Shown: piece by piece, positions 26,421 to 34,114 of the stretch
Position numbering within the stretch: the first letter of the stretch is position 1
Layout of the letters: the number at the start of each line of letters is the position of its first letter
Assembly: GCA_017644185.1 (NCBI GenBank)
Contig: JAEPMA010000009.1
Location: forward strand, 89,835 to 153,834
Direction: 5' to 3'
From: Rhodospirillales bacterium
GTDB lineage: Bacteria; Pseudomonadota; Alphaproteobacteria; Rhodospirillales; Casp-alpha2
DNA length: 64,000 nt
Position numbers and translations under genes: made by a program
Notes under the pieces: model-generated
What the model was told of the DNA's origin: nothing
Databases searched by the model: none
Seen by the model: the letters and a program-made list of their open reading frames with translations, nothing else

Positions 26421-26903
26421 TCAGCCGCCGCAGCCGCCGATGGTGACTTTGACTTCCTGTTGCGCTCTGAAAACGCTGCCGTCGCTCATTTCCGCGACTG
26501 CAACGATGTTCTGGGTGCCGGCGAGGCGGATACGCGTTGCCGCCGAGGCCTTGCCGCTCATCGGCGTGAAGTGCAGCGAAGCCACATCGGGTGCCGGGTT
26601 GCCGTCGGCAAACAGGTGAACCGTCTTGACGTAATTGTCGGCGGTCATCGGGCTGTCGACGCTGACGCCGACCGGCACGGTGTTACCGTTTTCGGCGATC
26701 TGCGGCAGTTCGAGGGTGATCTTGCCCTCGGCCGGTTTCTTGTCACCGATCAGTTTCATGACCGCTTCATCGACCATCTTCTGATCGGCGTTCGCGGTGC
26801 CGCTTTTCAGGACGACACCACCGGCGGCAACAATCGTCGCCCCGGCCGCCAGCAACAGCGCCTCGCGGCGCGTCATTGCTGAGAGTGCTTGTTTCGTGGA
26901 CAT
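26421..26903 (-). CDS. soxY: Substrate-carrier subunit SoxY
   Basis: A 160-residue periplasmic carrier. The Tat-type signal 'MTRREALLLAAGATIVAAGG' serves SoxY and co-exported SoxZ. The C terminus is the swinging arm 'VTIGGCGG', whose Cys holds the sulfur intermediates through the whole cycle. The central beta-sandwich 'ITLELPQIAENGNTVPVGVSVDSPMTADNYVKTVHLFADGNPAPDVASLHF' fits the family. The ribosome site is AGAGGAA. Confidence 0.97.
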   Translation of the reverse strand: MSTKQALSAMTRREALLLAAGATIVAAGGVVLKSGTANADQKMVDEAVMKLIGDKKPAEGKITLELPQIAENGNTVPVGVSVDSPMTADNYVKTVHLFADGNPAPDVASLHFTPMSGKASAATRIRLAGTQNIVAVAEMSDGSVFRAQQEVKVTIGGCGG

Positions 26904-26925
26904 GTTTGTTCCTCTTGCTTCGTGC

Positions 26926-27378
26926 TTATTTGAGGGTCTTCAGATAGGCCACCACGTCCTCGACCTCTTGTGCGGTCAGGATCGGTTTGCCTTTGAATTT
27001 ATCCGACACCAGATGAAGCCCTTCCGTACGGTAGAACCCCGGCATAATGGTGTCCGGGTTGATCTCCTTGGCGTTGACCACCTGAAGACGCAGCTGCGGT
27101 TCTTCGTAGCGTTCCGCAACACCGTCCAATGACGGGCCGATCTCACCGTGGAATGGATGGGCCGACAGTTTCGTCACCTGATGACAGGCCAGGCAGTTGC
27201 CGAGCTTGCGGTTAACGAAGGCCTTCTCCCCCGCCTCGGGGTCGCCAGCCTTACCGGTCAAGGATTTAGGTATTCCGTATTCGACGACTTTGTACTTAAC
27301 AAGGTCGCCAGCATAGGCCGAACCCGCCAGCAGAACTGCAGCGGCAACGGCCGGTATCAATGATTTGAAACTTGGCAT
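26926..27378 (-). CDS. soxX: Monoheme cytochrome c SoxX
   Basis: A 150-residue cytochrome with signal peptide (about 1-23) and one heme motif 'CLACH' at 62-66; 'PDTIMPGFYRTEGLHLV' provides the distal Met. SoxX accepts electrons from SoxA as thiosulfate is coupled to SoxY and passes them to the respiratory chain. It is first in the soxXYZAB operon, and a long-spaced inverted repeat lies 111-155 bp upstream. GGGAGG lies 10 nt before the ATG. Confidence 0.95.
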   Translation of the reverse strand: MPSFKSLIPAVAAAVLLAGSAYAGDLVKYKVVEYGIPKSLTGKAGDPEAGEKAFVNRKLGNCLACHQVTKLSAHPFHGEIGPSLDGVAERYEEPQLRLQVVNAKEINPDTIMPGFYRTEGLHLVSDKFKGKPILTAQEVEDVVAYLKTLK

Positions 27379-27488
27379 AGGGCTATCGCCTCCCGTAAAT
27401 GTGCCTCATTCAGGAGCGATCTTTCCCCTTGCTTACGGAACCGTCGTGCACTGCCCGTGCAATAACGATCGTCGCTCCCCTGTCATAA

Positions 27489-27533
27489 TCATATTCAAAA
27501 AATATTATATATCAACATTGAATATGAATATGT
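27489..27533. promoter_or_regulatory. Long-spaced inverted repeat upstream of soxX, candidate SoxR operator
   Basis: TCATATTCA (27489-27497) and TGAATATGA (27519-27527) are perfect 9-bp inverted repeats with centres 30 bp apart. A further half-site GAATATGT overlaps at 27526-27533. Both the core and the spacing match the soxC upstream repeat, suggesting a shared regulator. SoxR is the obvious candidate. Confidence 0.58.
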
Positions 27534-27544
27534 CTCACCCACCT

Positions 27545-27928
27545 TTAGTTTGGACAGGGTTCGGGGAGTTTGACAAGTTCCCGTGCCAAAAGCGGCCAGA
27601 AAAATTCCTCGCCCGGATAACCGACCAGCCTGGATATTTCCTTGCCGTTATCAACGACAACGAATGTCGGGGTGAAAACGATGGGGGAAATATCGGTCAG
27701 GTCCGCGGGAAGCGGCTCGTCGATATCAACGCGGCGCAGCGGTGCGCAGGCCGCTTCCGGCGTATTCGGATACACCGGCCCGATCTCCGCATGCCATCGC
27801 AGGCACCACGGACAGCTCTTGGTTTCGAACATGACCAGCTCCGCGCTATCGGCCGCCAACGTCCAAAACGCCAGCATCAGCGCGATTGCGAAACCCGGCC
27901 ATCGGGATAGGATCGATTTCATGCCCAT
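27545..27928 (-). CDS. soxS: Periplasmic thioredoxin SoxS
   Basis: A 127-residue thioredoxin-like protein with an N-terminal signal or anchor and the motif 'CPWC' at residues 39-42 in 'ELVMFETKSCPWCLRWHAEIGPVYP', the hallmark of SoxS. 'FTPTFVVVDNGKEISRLVGYPG' carries the cis-Pro loop. In Paracoccus, SoxS reactivates the SoxY carrier by reducing wrongly oxidised thiols. It should not be confused with the superoxide regulator of the same name. Start is ATG 27928 or 27922; ribosome signals are weak. It is divergent from soxF, 66 bp apart. Confidence 0.87.
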   Translation of the reverse strand: MGMKSILSRWPGFAIALMLAFWTLAADSAELVMFETKSCPWCLRWHAEIGPVYPNTPEAACAPLRRVDIDEPLPADLTDISPIVFTPTFVVVDNGKEISRLVGYPGEEFFWPLLARELVKLPEPCPN

Positions 27929-27994
27929 GCTGCGGATATATCAGTTTATTGATCCGGCGCCACAAGTCCGGCGACGAAGTGTATCGGAAATGAC

Positions 27995-29278
27995 ATGACC
28001 AAGTTGTCTCTCAATCGACGTGACATGATGCTCACCGGGGCCGCGTTCGTCGCGGCCGCCGGCCCGGCGTTGGCGGGGGGCGGCCCCGCGCTGGCGTCGG
28101 ATAAATTGCGCATTGCGGTCATTGGAGGCGGTTTCGGCGGTGCGGCGGCAGCGCGCGCGACGAAGGCGGCTTTCCCCAACGCCCAGGTAACGCTGCTGAC
28201 CGATCAGGCGAGTTTCTGGATGTGTCCCGGCAGCAACTCGGTAATCGCCGGTCACACCGCCCTCGCATCGATCGAGGTCGGCTACGACGTGATCAAGACC
28301 CACGGGATCGAGGTCGCCCATGATCCCGCCACCGGGATCGACGCGGACAAGCACGAGGTGGCCACACAAAGCGGCCGCAAGATCGGTTACGACAAACTGA
28401 TCCTGTCGCCGGGTGTGGCGCTCGACTACGGCTCTATCGAGGGCATATCCCACGATACCGTTGATCGTGTGCCCCACGCCTGGAAGGCCGGCCCGCAAAC
28501 GGATCTTCTGCGGCGCCAGTTGCAGGCGATACCGGATGACGGCCTGTTCGTGATGACTATGCCGCCGGCCCCTTACCGCTGCCCCCCGGCCCCCGCCGAG
28601 CGCGCGTGTCTGGTCGCCGATTATCTCAAGAAACACAAACCCGGTGCGCGGCTGCTGATCCTCGACGCCAAGGACGAGTTCCCGTTTCAGGATCTCTTCA
28701 CCGAAGCCTGGGACGCGCTCTATCCCAACATTATCGAATACCGCTCCATCGCCGACGATGGCGTGGTGCGCGAGGTCGATCCGGAAACACTGACCGCGTT
28801 CACGGACTTCGAAGAGATCAAGGCGGACGTGCTCAACGTCATTCCCCCACAAACTGCGGGCAAGATCGCTATCGACGCCGGGGCGGCGGACGAAACCGGA
28901 TGGTGCCCGGTGGATATTCGCACGTTCGCCTCGACCCTTTTGCCGGATGTCTATGTTATCGGCGATGCCGCGTTCGCCGATCCGCTCCCCAAGGCGGGAT
29001 CGACCGCCGCCAGTCAGGCGCGCGTTGCAATCTCGGCCATCGCCGCCGAATTGGCGGGCGATCCTGTCCCCACGCCGTCTTGGATTGCCAACTGTTACTC
29101 CCTCGCCGCCCCCGACTACGGCGTGCGCCTGGGTGCCACCTACATATTCGAAGACGACCACGTGGTACGCGACACCACCAACTTCTCCGAACTCGGCGCG
29201 CCGATGGATGAGCGCCAGGCCGACGCCGAGTTCACGGAAGCCTGGCTCAAACAGATCAAGCACGAGATCTGGGGCTGA
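27995..29278 (+). CDS. soxF: Flavocytochrome c sulfide dehydrogenase-type flavoprotein SoxF
   Basis: A 427-residue FAD protein like the flavoprotein subunit of flavocytochrome c sulfide dehydrogenase. A Tat signal 'LNRRDMMLTGAAFVAAAG' precedes the Rossmann motif 'IAVIGGGFGGAAAARA'. 'PYRCPPAPAERACLVADYL' and 'GWCPVDIRTFAS' hold the redox-active Cys pair, and 'VYVIGDAAFADPLPKAGSTAASQA' is the second FAD site. SoxF can oxidise sulfide in the periplasm. No soxE cytochrome gene follows; the next gene is the convergent MBL-fold protein, so the electron acceptor is not evident. It is one of the few plus-strand genes of the cluster. Confidence 0.93.
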   Translation: MTKLSLNRRDMMLTGAAFVAAAGPALAGGGPALASDKLRIAVIGGGFGGAAAARATKAAFPNAQVTLLTDQASFWMCPGSNSVIAGHTALASIEVGYDVIKTHGIEVAHDPATGIDADKHEVATQSGRKIGYDKLILSPGVALDYGSIEGISHDTVDRVPHAWKAGPQTDLLRRQLQAIPDDGLFVMTMPPAPYRCPPAPAERACLVADYLKKHKPGARLLILDAKDEFPFQDLFTEAWDALYPNIIEYRSIADDGVVREVDPETLTAFTDFEEIKADVLNVIPPQTAGKIAIDAGAADETGWCPVDIRTFASTLLPDVYVIGDAAFADPLPKAGSTAASQARVAISAIAAELAGDPVPTPSWIANCYSLAAPDYGVRLGATYIFEDDHVVRDTTNFSELGAPMDERQADAEFTEAWLKQIKHEIWG

Positions 29279-29280
29279 TC

Positions 29281-30231
29281 TCATTCGAATTCCATCTGCA
29301 CGAAGACCCGCCCGGCGTTGCGTGTCGCCAGTTCGTCGAACGTATCCAGATGTTTGTACGGTGACTGATCGACGTAATACGCCTTTTCGAGCGTGCCGCC
29401 GTTTTCCAGATGCTCGGCGATCTTACCCCTTAAATAGACCAGGTAATCGTGCGTGTAGCGGCGGACCTGCGCCATGTTGGTCGGGTGGCCGTGGCCGGGA
29501 ATGACGTACGTCGCCTTTAAAGCTTCGAAAGGCCCTTCCCAGGTTTCGACCCAGGCCTTGGTGCCGGTCTCGTCGAAAATCGGTAGAAGGCGTTCGTGAA
29601 ATGCCATGTCGCCGGCGATGACCAGGGACTGTTCGGGTAGCCAAACCTGAATATCGCCGGGGCTATGGGCGGGGCCGAGGTGAAGGACTTCGATCCGGAA
29701 GTCGCCCATCTCGATCACTTTCTTATCCTCGAACGTTTCGGTCGGCCCCTGGATTTTGGTCCCCTCGGCACGATCCTTGAGGCGCGCCTTGGCGCTGTCG
29801 AGGATCTGCCGGGCGCGGTCGTCGAACTCGTGCTTGGCGTCGACGTGAGCGAGGATCGGGACGTCATGCTCGATCCAATAGCTGTTACCCAGCATGGCAT
29901 GGCCCTGCCCGTTCTCGTTGATGACCAGCTTCACCGGCTGGTCGGTGATCTTCTTGATCTCGTCGTGGAGCGCCTTGGCCAGAAGATAAGCGCCCCCACC
30001 GTTGACGACGATGACGCCGTCGCCCGTGACGATGAAACTCAGGTTATTGTTGTGGCCGCAGTTGTCGTACGTCGGTGGCGAGGTTGCACCGATCGCCGAC
30101 CAGACGTGCGGGATCACCTCGACCGGTTTCGAATACAGCATCGAGCCCGGGTACTGGTCCGGGATGTCCTGACTGGCGAGAGCTGTGCTTGCCAGTGAAA
30201 CGGCAAACAGAAACGAGATAAGCGTGCGCAT
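29281..30231 (-). CDS. Secreted MBL-fold protein of the sox cluster (SoxH-like) with degenerate metal motif
   Basis: A 316-residue metallo-beta-lactamase-fold protein with signal peptide (about 1-19). The usual HxHxDH motif is replaced: residues 105-111 read 'NENGQGH', so two His and the Asp are missing and only the last His remains. The later ligands are intact: His189 in 'AHSPGD', Asp208 in 'AGDMAF', His247 in 'PGHGHP'. The position fits SoxH, an MBL protein of sox clusters not needed for thiosulfate growth in Paracoccus. A changed or single metal site is expected. GGGGAGG precedes the ATG; its 3' end meets soxF. Confidence 0.85.
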   Translation of the reverse strand: MRTLISFLFAVSLASTALASQDIPDQYPGSMLYSKPVEVIPHVWSAIGATSPPTYDNCGHNNNLSFIVTGDGVIVVNGGGAYLLAKALHDEIKKITDQPVKLVINENGQGHAMLGNSYWIEHDVPILAHVDAKHEFDDRARQILDSAKARLKDRAEGTKIQGPTETFEDKKVIEMGDFRIEVLHLGPAHSPGDIQVWLPEQSLVIAGDMAFHERLLPIFDETGTKAWVETWEGPFEALKATYVIPGHGHPTNMAQVRRYTHDYLVYLRGKIAEHLENGGTLEKAYYVDQSPYKHLDTFDELATRNAGRVFVQMEFE

Positions 30232-30295
30232 GTTGTCCTCCCCTTATCGGGAGTATGACGCAACACTTAAGAAAAATCGAATATGAAAATCGGGC

Positions 30296-31378
30296 TTATT
30301 CAGCCGGCTGGACCTTGGCCGGGCGCGCGCCGAATTCACGGCGCACGAGGATGTCGCCGATCCCCGCCCCGACGACGATCGAGACCACCGCCAGGATCGA
30401 GCCCACCGAGAGCGTGCTGAGACCGGAAAGCCCCTCACCCACCGTGCAGCCCAGGGCGAGGATGCCGCCGAAGCCCATCAGCGCGCCACCAAGGGTGTAG
30501 CGCAACAACTGGTGCGGGGTCTCAAACCCCTGCAGTTCCCATTCCCCACGGCTGACAGCGATGGCGAACGACCCGAGGATGACCCCCCCGACGGCGACAA
30601 TCCCGAAATCGGCAGAGGCGCCGGTGTAGGTCATCAGATACTGGATGGCATTCCCGACCGGCGCGGTGAAGGTCAGCGATTCCGTCCGCACCGGTTCGAA
30701 CTCGTCGAAGCCGATGACCCCGGTGACGTACCAACCCGCCGCGATCAACGCGCCGACACCCAAGCCGGTCAGTGCAGGCCAGGTGCGGTTATCGATCCCG
30801 TTACGGACCAACATAATCACCGCCACGGCAATCAGAAGGCCCGCAACCACAAGCGGCAGGAATTCCGAGCCGCCCGACAACGCGGCGAGGGATTGTGAGT
30901 CGTAACCGAGCGCGGAAAGATCAATCGTCCCGATCGCTTCGAGCGACGTGCGCGGGACCGCGAGGATACCGCGGAGCGTCATGTAAGCGACGATCCCCAG
31001 CACCGACAGCACGACCGCCGAGCGGAGGTTCCCACTCGCCAGAAGGACCATGTGCCGGGCACCGCAGCCGCGCGCCAGGATCATGCCGATCCCAAACAGC
31101 ACCCCACCGACGATCAGCGTCAGCCACATCAGGCTCGACGACAGATAAACGCTTCCCGAAAGGTCGACGACCCCGGACCAGACCATGATCTGTGTCGCGG
31201 CAACCGCCGTCGCGATGGCGACCGCCCAGGCACGCACCTGAAAACCGACCCGCCGCGCCAGCAGCTCAAGCACCGCCGAGCGGAAGCAAAAGGCGCTCAG
31301 CCTTGCAATCGCACCGAAGCCGGCGCCGACAACAAGGGCGCCGATCAAAAGGGCTGTGCGGGGTTCGAGTTCACTCAT
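30296..31378 (-). CDS. soxT: YeeE/YedE-family sulfur-compound transporter, SoxT-like
   Basis: A 360-residue inner-membrane protein of the YeeE/YedE (DUF395) family with about nine to ten membrane segments in two related halves. The paired Cys-containing motifs 'ILARGCGARHMVLLASGN' and 'GILALGCTVGEGLSGLSTLS' are the signature through which YeeE proteins pass thiosulfate. In sox clusters such genes are named soxT and are thought to import thiosulfate or another sulfur compound for signalling or assimilation. It is the rightmost sox gene on the minus strand, with an AT-rich 178-bp region upstream. Confidence 0.87.
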   Translation of the reverse strand: MSELEPRTALLIGALVVGAGFGAIARLSAFCFRSAVLELLARRVGFQVRAWAVAIATAVAATQIMVWSGVVDLSGSVYLSSSLMWLTLIVGGVLFGIGMILARGCGARHMVLLASGNLRSAVVLSVLGIVAYMTLRGILAVPRTSLEAIGTIDLSALGYDSQSLAALSGGSEFLPLVVAGLLIAVAVIMLVRNGIDNRTWPALTGLGVGALIAAGWYVTGVIGFDEFEPVRTESLTFTAPVGNAIQYLMTYTGASADFGIVAVGGVILGSFAIAVSRGEWELQGFETPHQLLRYTLGGALMGFGGILALGCTVGEGLSGLSTLSVGSILAVVSIVVGAGIGDILVRREFGARPAKVQPAE

Positions 31379-31556
31379 AGTCTCTCTCTCATTCGTTCGG
31401 TGCAGTTTCTACAAAATATATTCATAAAATGCAATATAAAACTCTTTCCATATGTGAAATACACTTTTTAACATATTTTTTGTGTTGTTATATCTTGATC
31501 CTGCGCCCGGCAGCGCCATGTTTATAAAAGCCGCTGAAACCCGGGATGCCCGCCAC

Positions 31557-32399
31557 ATGACCGAAACCCTCCCCGAAGTTGCCGTCCGCGATGCCCCTCC
31601 TGAAATTGCCGCGATCTATGACCGCATCATGGAAACCACGGGGGTCGGGTCACCGGCGCTGATCTACCGGCACTTCGCGGTTTATCCGGGGTTATTGGAA
31701 TGGGTGTGGGAAACGGTCGGCCCGGAACTGGAGAGCGGCCGCGCCCTGGCCCACGCCCTGGATGCCGTCCGCGCCACGAACGTGGTGCCCCTTCCCCCCG
31801 TCAGTCAGGCCGAAATGCGCTCAACGGGTGTCGATGAAGACGGTCAGGACATGATCGGCGCGATGCTGACGACCTACAACCGCATGAACCCGGTCAATCT
31901 AAGCCTGATCACCGCGATCCGCGATCTGATCGACCCGGCGGCCGAGACCGCTGAGACCCCGTCTCCCCTGCCGGAGATCCCGATCGCGCCCACGTTGACA
32001 CCCGTCAAGCTGCCCGCCCCCATCGATCTGAATGCGATGCCGGTGCATGTCCGTGAGACGGTGCTGGCGTTATCCGCCGCGATCCCGAGCCCGGGCACGC
32101 AGGTGATCCCGACGCTTTACCGCCATCTCGCGATCTGGCCGGATTTCCTGATGCATCTGGCGCCGGGGTTGTTGGCGGCGATGCGCAAAGGCGAGGTCGA
32201 GGCGCGGATGAACGATCTGAACGCGAACATGCGCCCGTTGATCGATGACGTCGCTAGTCGCGCCAAGGGGGCCGCGCCCGCGCCGCTGGAAGACCCGGCG
32301 GCAATGGTCCGCACCCTCAACTCGTTTCTTTATACAATCCCACAGCTCGTCGTGGTCGGCACCGCGCTCAGGGCAGCGCTGCCGATTTACGACGCGTGA
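31557..32399 (+). CDS. DehI-like two-repeat helical protein
   Basis: A 280-residue protein built of two related halves, each with a 'YRHFAVYPGLLEW' / 'YRHLAIWPDFLMH' segment, matching the DehI (D,L-2-haloacid dehalogenase) family. As I recall, DehI uses an Asp just before the second-half 'LANWP' motif; the aligned place here appears to be Leu in 'TLYRHLAIWP', so dehalogenase activity is doubtful. A Pro/Thr-rich linker around residues 140-175 joins the halves. Start is unclear: ATG 31557 gives the family N terminus, ATG 31518 is in frame upstream. It is divergent from soxT and convergent with the next gene. Confidence 0.72.
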   Translation: MTETLPEVAVRDAPPEIAAIYDRIMETTGVGSPALIYRHFAVYPGLLEWVWETVGPELESGRALAHALDAVRATNVVPLPPVSQAEMRSTGVDEDGQDMIGAMLTTYNRMNPVNLSLITAIRDLIDPAAETAETPSPLPEIPIAPTLTPVKLPAPIDLNAMPVHVRETVLALSAAIPSPGTQVIPTLYRHLAIWPDFLMHLAPGLLAAMRKGEVEARMNDLNANMRPLIDDVASRAKGAAPAPLEDPAAMVRTLNSFLYTIPQLVVVGTALRAALPIYDA

Positions 32400-34012
32400 C
32401 CGGTCACGTTGTCGATCTTGGCCTGAGATACACTATCGACGCGCCGGAACGTCTCGGCGGACGCACGTTGCCAGTGGATGGCGTATTCCGCCGGGCAATC
32501 GTCCCTGAGCAGTTGCCCCGGTTCGAGAGACAGCATCGACGTCCCACTCAAGTGCGGTTCGCGGAAGTTGATCATGTTGAGCGTGATCTCGTCGGGTCTG
32601 GTCAGTCCCATCGCCCCCAGCATCTCGGCGAACCCCAGCAAGGTGTTGCCGTGGAAATTGGCGACGCGCCTTGCCTTGTCGCCGACATGAAGTCCCGACT
32701 GACGCATCTGATCCTGGGTCGCGACCCCCGTCGGGCAGCGGTTTGTGTGACACGCGCGGGCCTGGATGCAGCCGATCGAGAACATGAAACCGCGTGCCGA
32801 GTTGCACCAGTCCGCACCCAAGGCGAACGCGCGCGCCATATCGGCACCCGAGACGATCTTGCCGCTGGCGCCGATCTTGATCCGGTCACGAATACCCGCG
32901 CCGATCAGGGTCATGTTGACGAAGTGAAGACCATCCCGAAGCGGCAGACCGAGACTGTTCGAGAACTCGACCGGCGCCGCGCCTGTGCCCCCCTCTTTCC
33001 CGTCGACGACGATGAAGTCCGGATAGCAGTCGCGTTCCAGCATCGCCTTGACGATGGCCATGAACTCGCGGCGATGCCCGACGCAGAGCTTAAACCCCAC
33101 CGGCTTGCCGTCCGACAGGTCGCGGAGTTGCTGAATGAAATCGACAAGCCCCAGGGGCGTCGAAAAAGCGGAATGCGCGGCGGGCGAGATACAGTCGACG
33201 CCGACCGGCACGCCCCGCGCCTCGGCGATCTCTTCCGACACCTTCGCGCCCGGCAGCATACCGCCGTGACCGGGCTTGGCGCCCTGCGACAGCTTGATCT
33301 CGATCATCTTGATCTGCTCGTCGGCGGCTTTCTCTTTGAAAGTGTCGGCACAGAAGTGACCGTCTTTCGTCCGGCAGCCGAAGTATCCGGACCCGATCTC
33401 CCAGATGATGTCGCCGTTGTTCTCGCGGTGGTACTTGGATATCCCGCCCTCGCCCGTATCGTGCGCAAAGCCGCCCATCGCCGCCCCCCGGTTCAAAGCC
33501 GCGATGGCGTTGGCGCTCAGGGCGCCGAAGCTCATCGCCGAGACGTTAAAGAGGGAACAACTGTAGGGTTTCTTGCACGCCTCCCCACCGATGGTGATGC
33601 GGAGCGATTTCGGATCGACGTGCTCGGGCAGCATCGAGTGAGAGAAAAATGTATAGCCGGTGCTGTAGACGTCCTGTTGCGTCCCGAAGGGAATGGTCTG
33701 CAGTTCGTTCTTGGCGCGCTGATAAACCAGAGAGCGCTGCTCGCGGTTGAACGGAAACGCGTCCGCATCGCTTTCGATCAGATATTGGCGGATTTCGGGG
33801 CGGATCCCCTCGAACAGCCAGCGCATGTGAGAGATGATCGGATAGTTGCGCCAGAGCGTGTGGCGCTCCTGTAGAAGATCGTAGATCCCCAGCAGCGTCA
33901 GCGGCCCGGTGACGGCCAATACCCACCAGCCGAAACCGACGCCGAAAACCAAAAGCAGGATGCCGATCCCGGCACCGATACCGACGCCGTAAAATGCGAA
34001 AAACCTCCCCAT
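32387..34012 (-). CDS. Membrane-anchored FMN-binding glutamate synthase-like protein
   Basis: A 541-residue protein with two N-terminal membrane helices (about residues 5-45) and a glutamate synthase central/FMN domain. Visible parts are 'NVSAMSFGALSANAIAALNRGA', 'IEIKLSQGAKPGHGGMLPG', 'IVVDGKEGGTGAAP' (FMN phosphate) and 'CIQARACHTNRCPTGVAT', the three-Cys motif for a [3Fe-4S] cluster. It lacks the glutaminase domain and no gltD is near, so it is not a normal GltBD. Archaeal-type GltS-like proteins with this anchor are common in bacteria but uncharacterised. Its 3' end overlaps the convergent DehI-like gene by 13 bp. Start ATG 34012 (GGGGAG upstream) or 34039. Confidence 0.87.
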   Translation of the reverse strand: MGRFFAFYGVGIGAGIGILLLVFGVGFGWWVLAVTGPLTLLGIYDLLQERHTLWRNYPIISHMRWLFEGIRPEIRQYLIESDADAFPFNREQRSLVYQRAKNELQTIPFGTQQDVYSTGYTFFSHSMLPEHVDPKSLRITIGGEACKKPYSCSLFNVSAMSFGALSANAIAALNRGAAMGGFAHDTGEGGISKYHRENNGDIIWEIGSGYFGCRTKDGHFCADTFKEKAADEQIKMIEIKLSQGAKPGHGGMLPGAKVSEEIAEARGVPVGVDCISPAAHSAFSTPLGLVDFIQQLRDLSDGKPVGFKLCVGHRREFMAIVKAMLERDCYPDFIVVDGKEGGTGAAPVEFSNSLGLPLRDGLHFVNMTLIGAGIRDRIKIGASGKIVSGADMARAFALGADWCNSARGFMFSIGCIQARACHTNRCPTGVATQDQMRQSGLHVGDKARRVANFHGNTLLGFAEMLGAMGLTRPDEITLNMINFREPHLSGTSMLSLEPGQLLRDDCPAEYAIHWQRASAETFRRVDSVSQAKIDNVTGHAS

Positions 34013-34114
34013 GGATGGTGCTCCCCTCTCCCCTGCCATGAACGTTCGCGATGTCCGACGTCAACCGGTCATCACGCGCACCTTATTTCATATGGGGAAA
34101 GCGGTGAAGAATTC

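Noticed and set aside
27941..29284. Minus-strand frame of 447 codons opposite soxF
   Set aside because: SoxF on the plus strand has Tat signal, FAD motifs and redox Cys; the opposite frame has none.
31557..32399. Calling this gene a haloacid dehalogenase
   Set aside because: The catalytic Asp position seems not to be conserved, so only the fold is assigned.
32396..33874. Plus-strand frame of 492 codons opposite the glutamate-synthase-like gene
   Set aside because: Shadow of a protein with intact FMN and iron-sulfur motifs.
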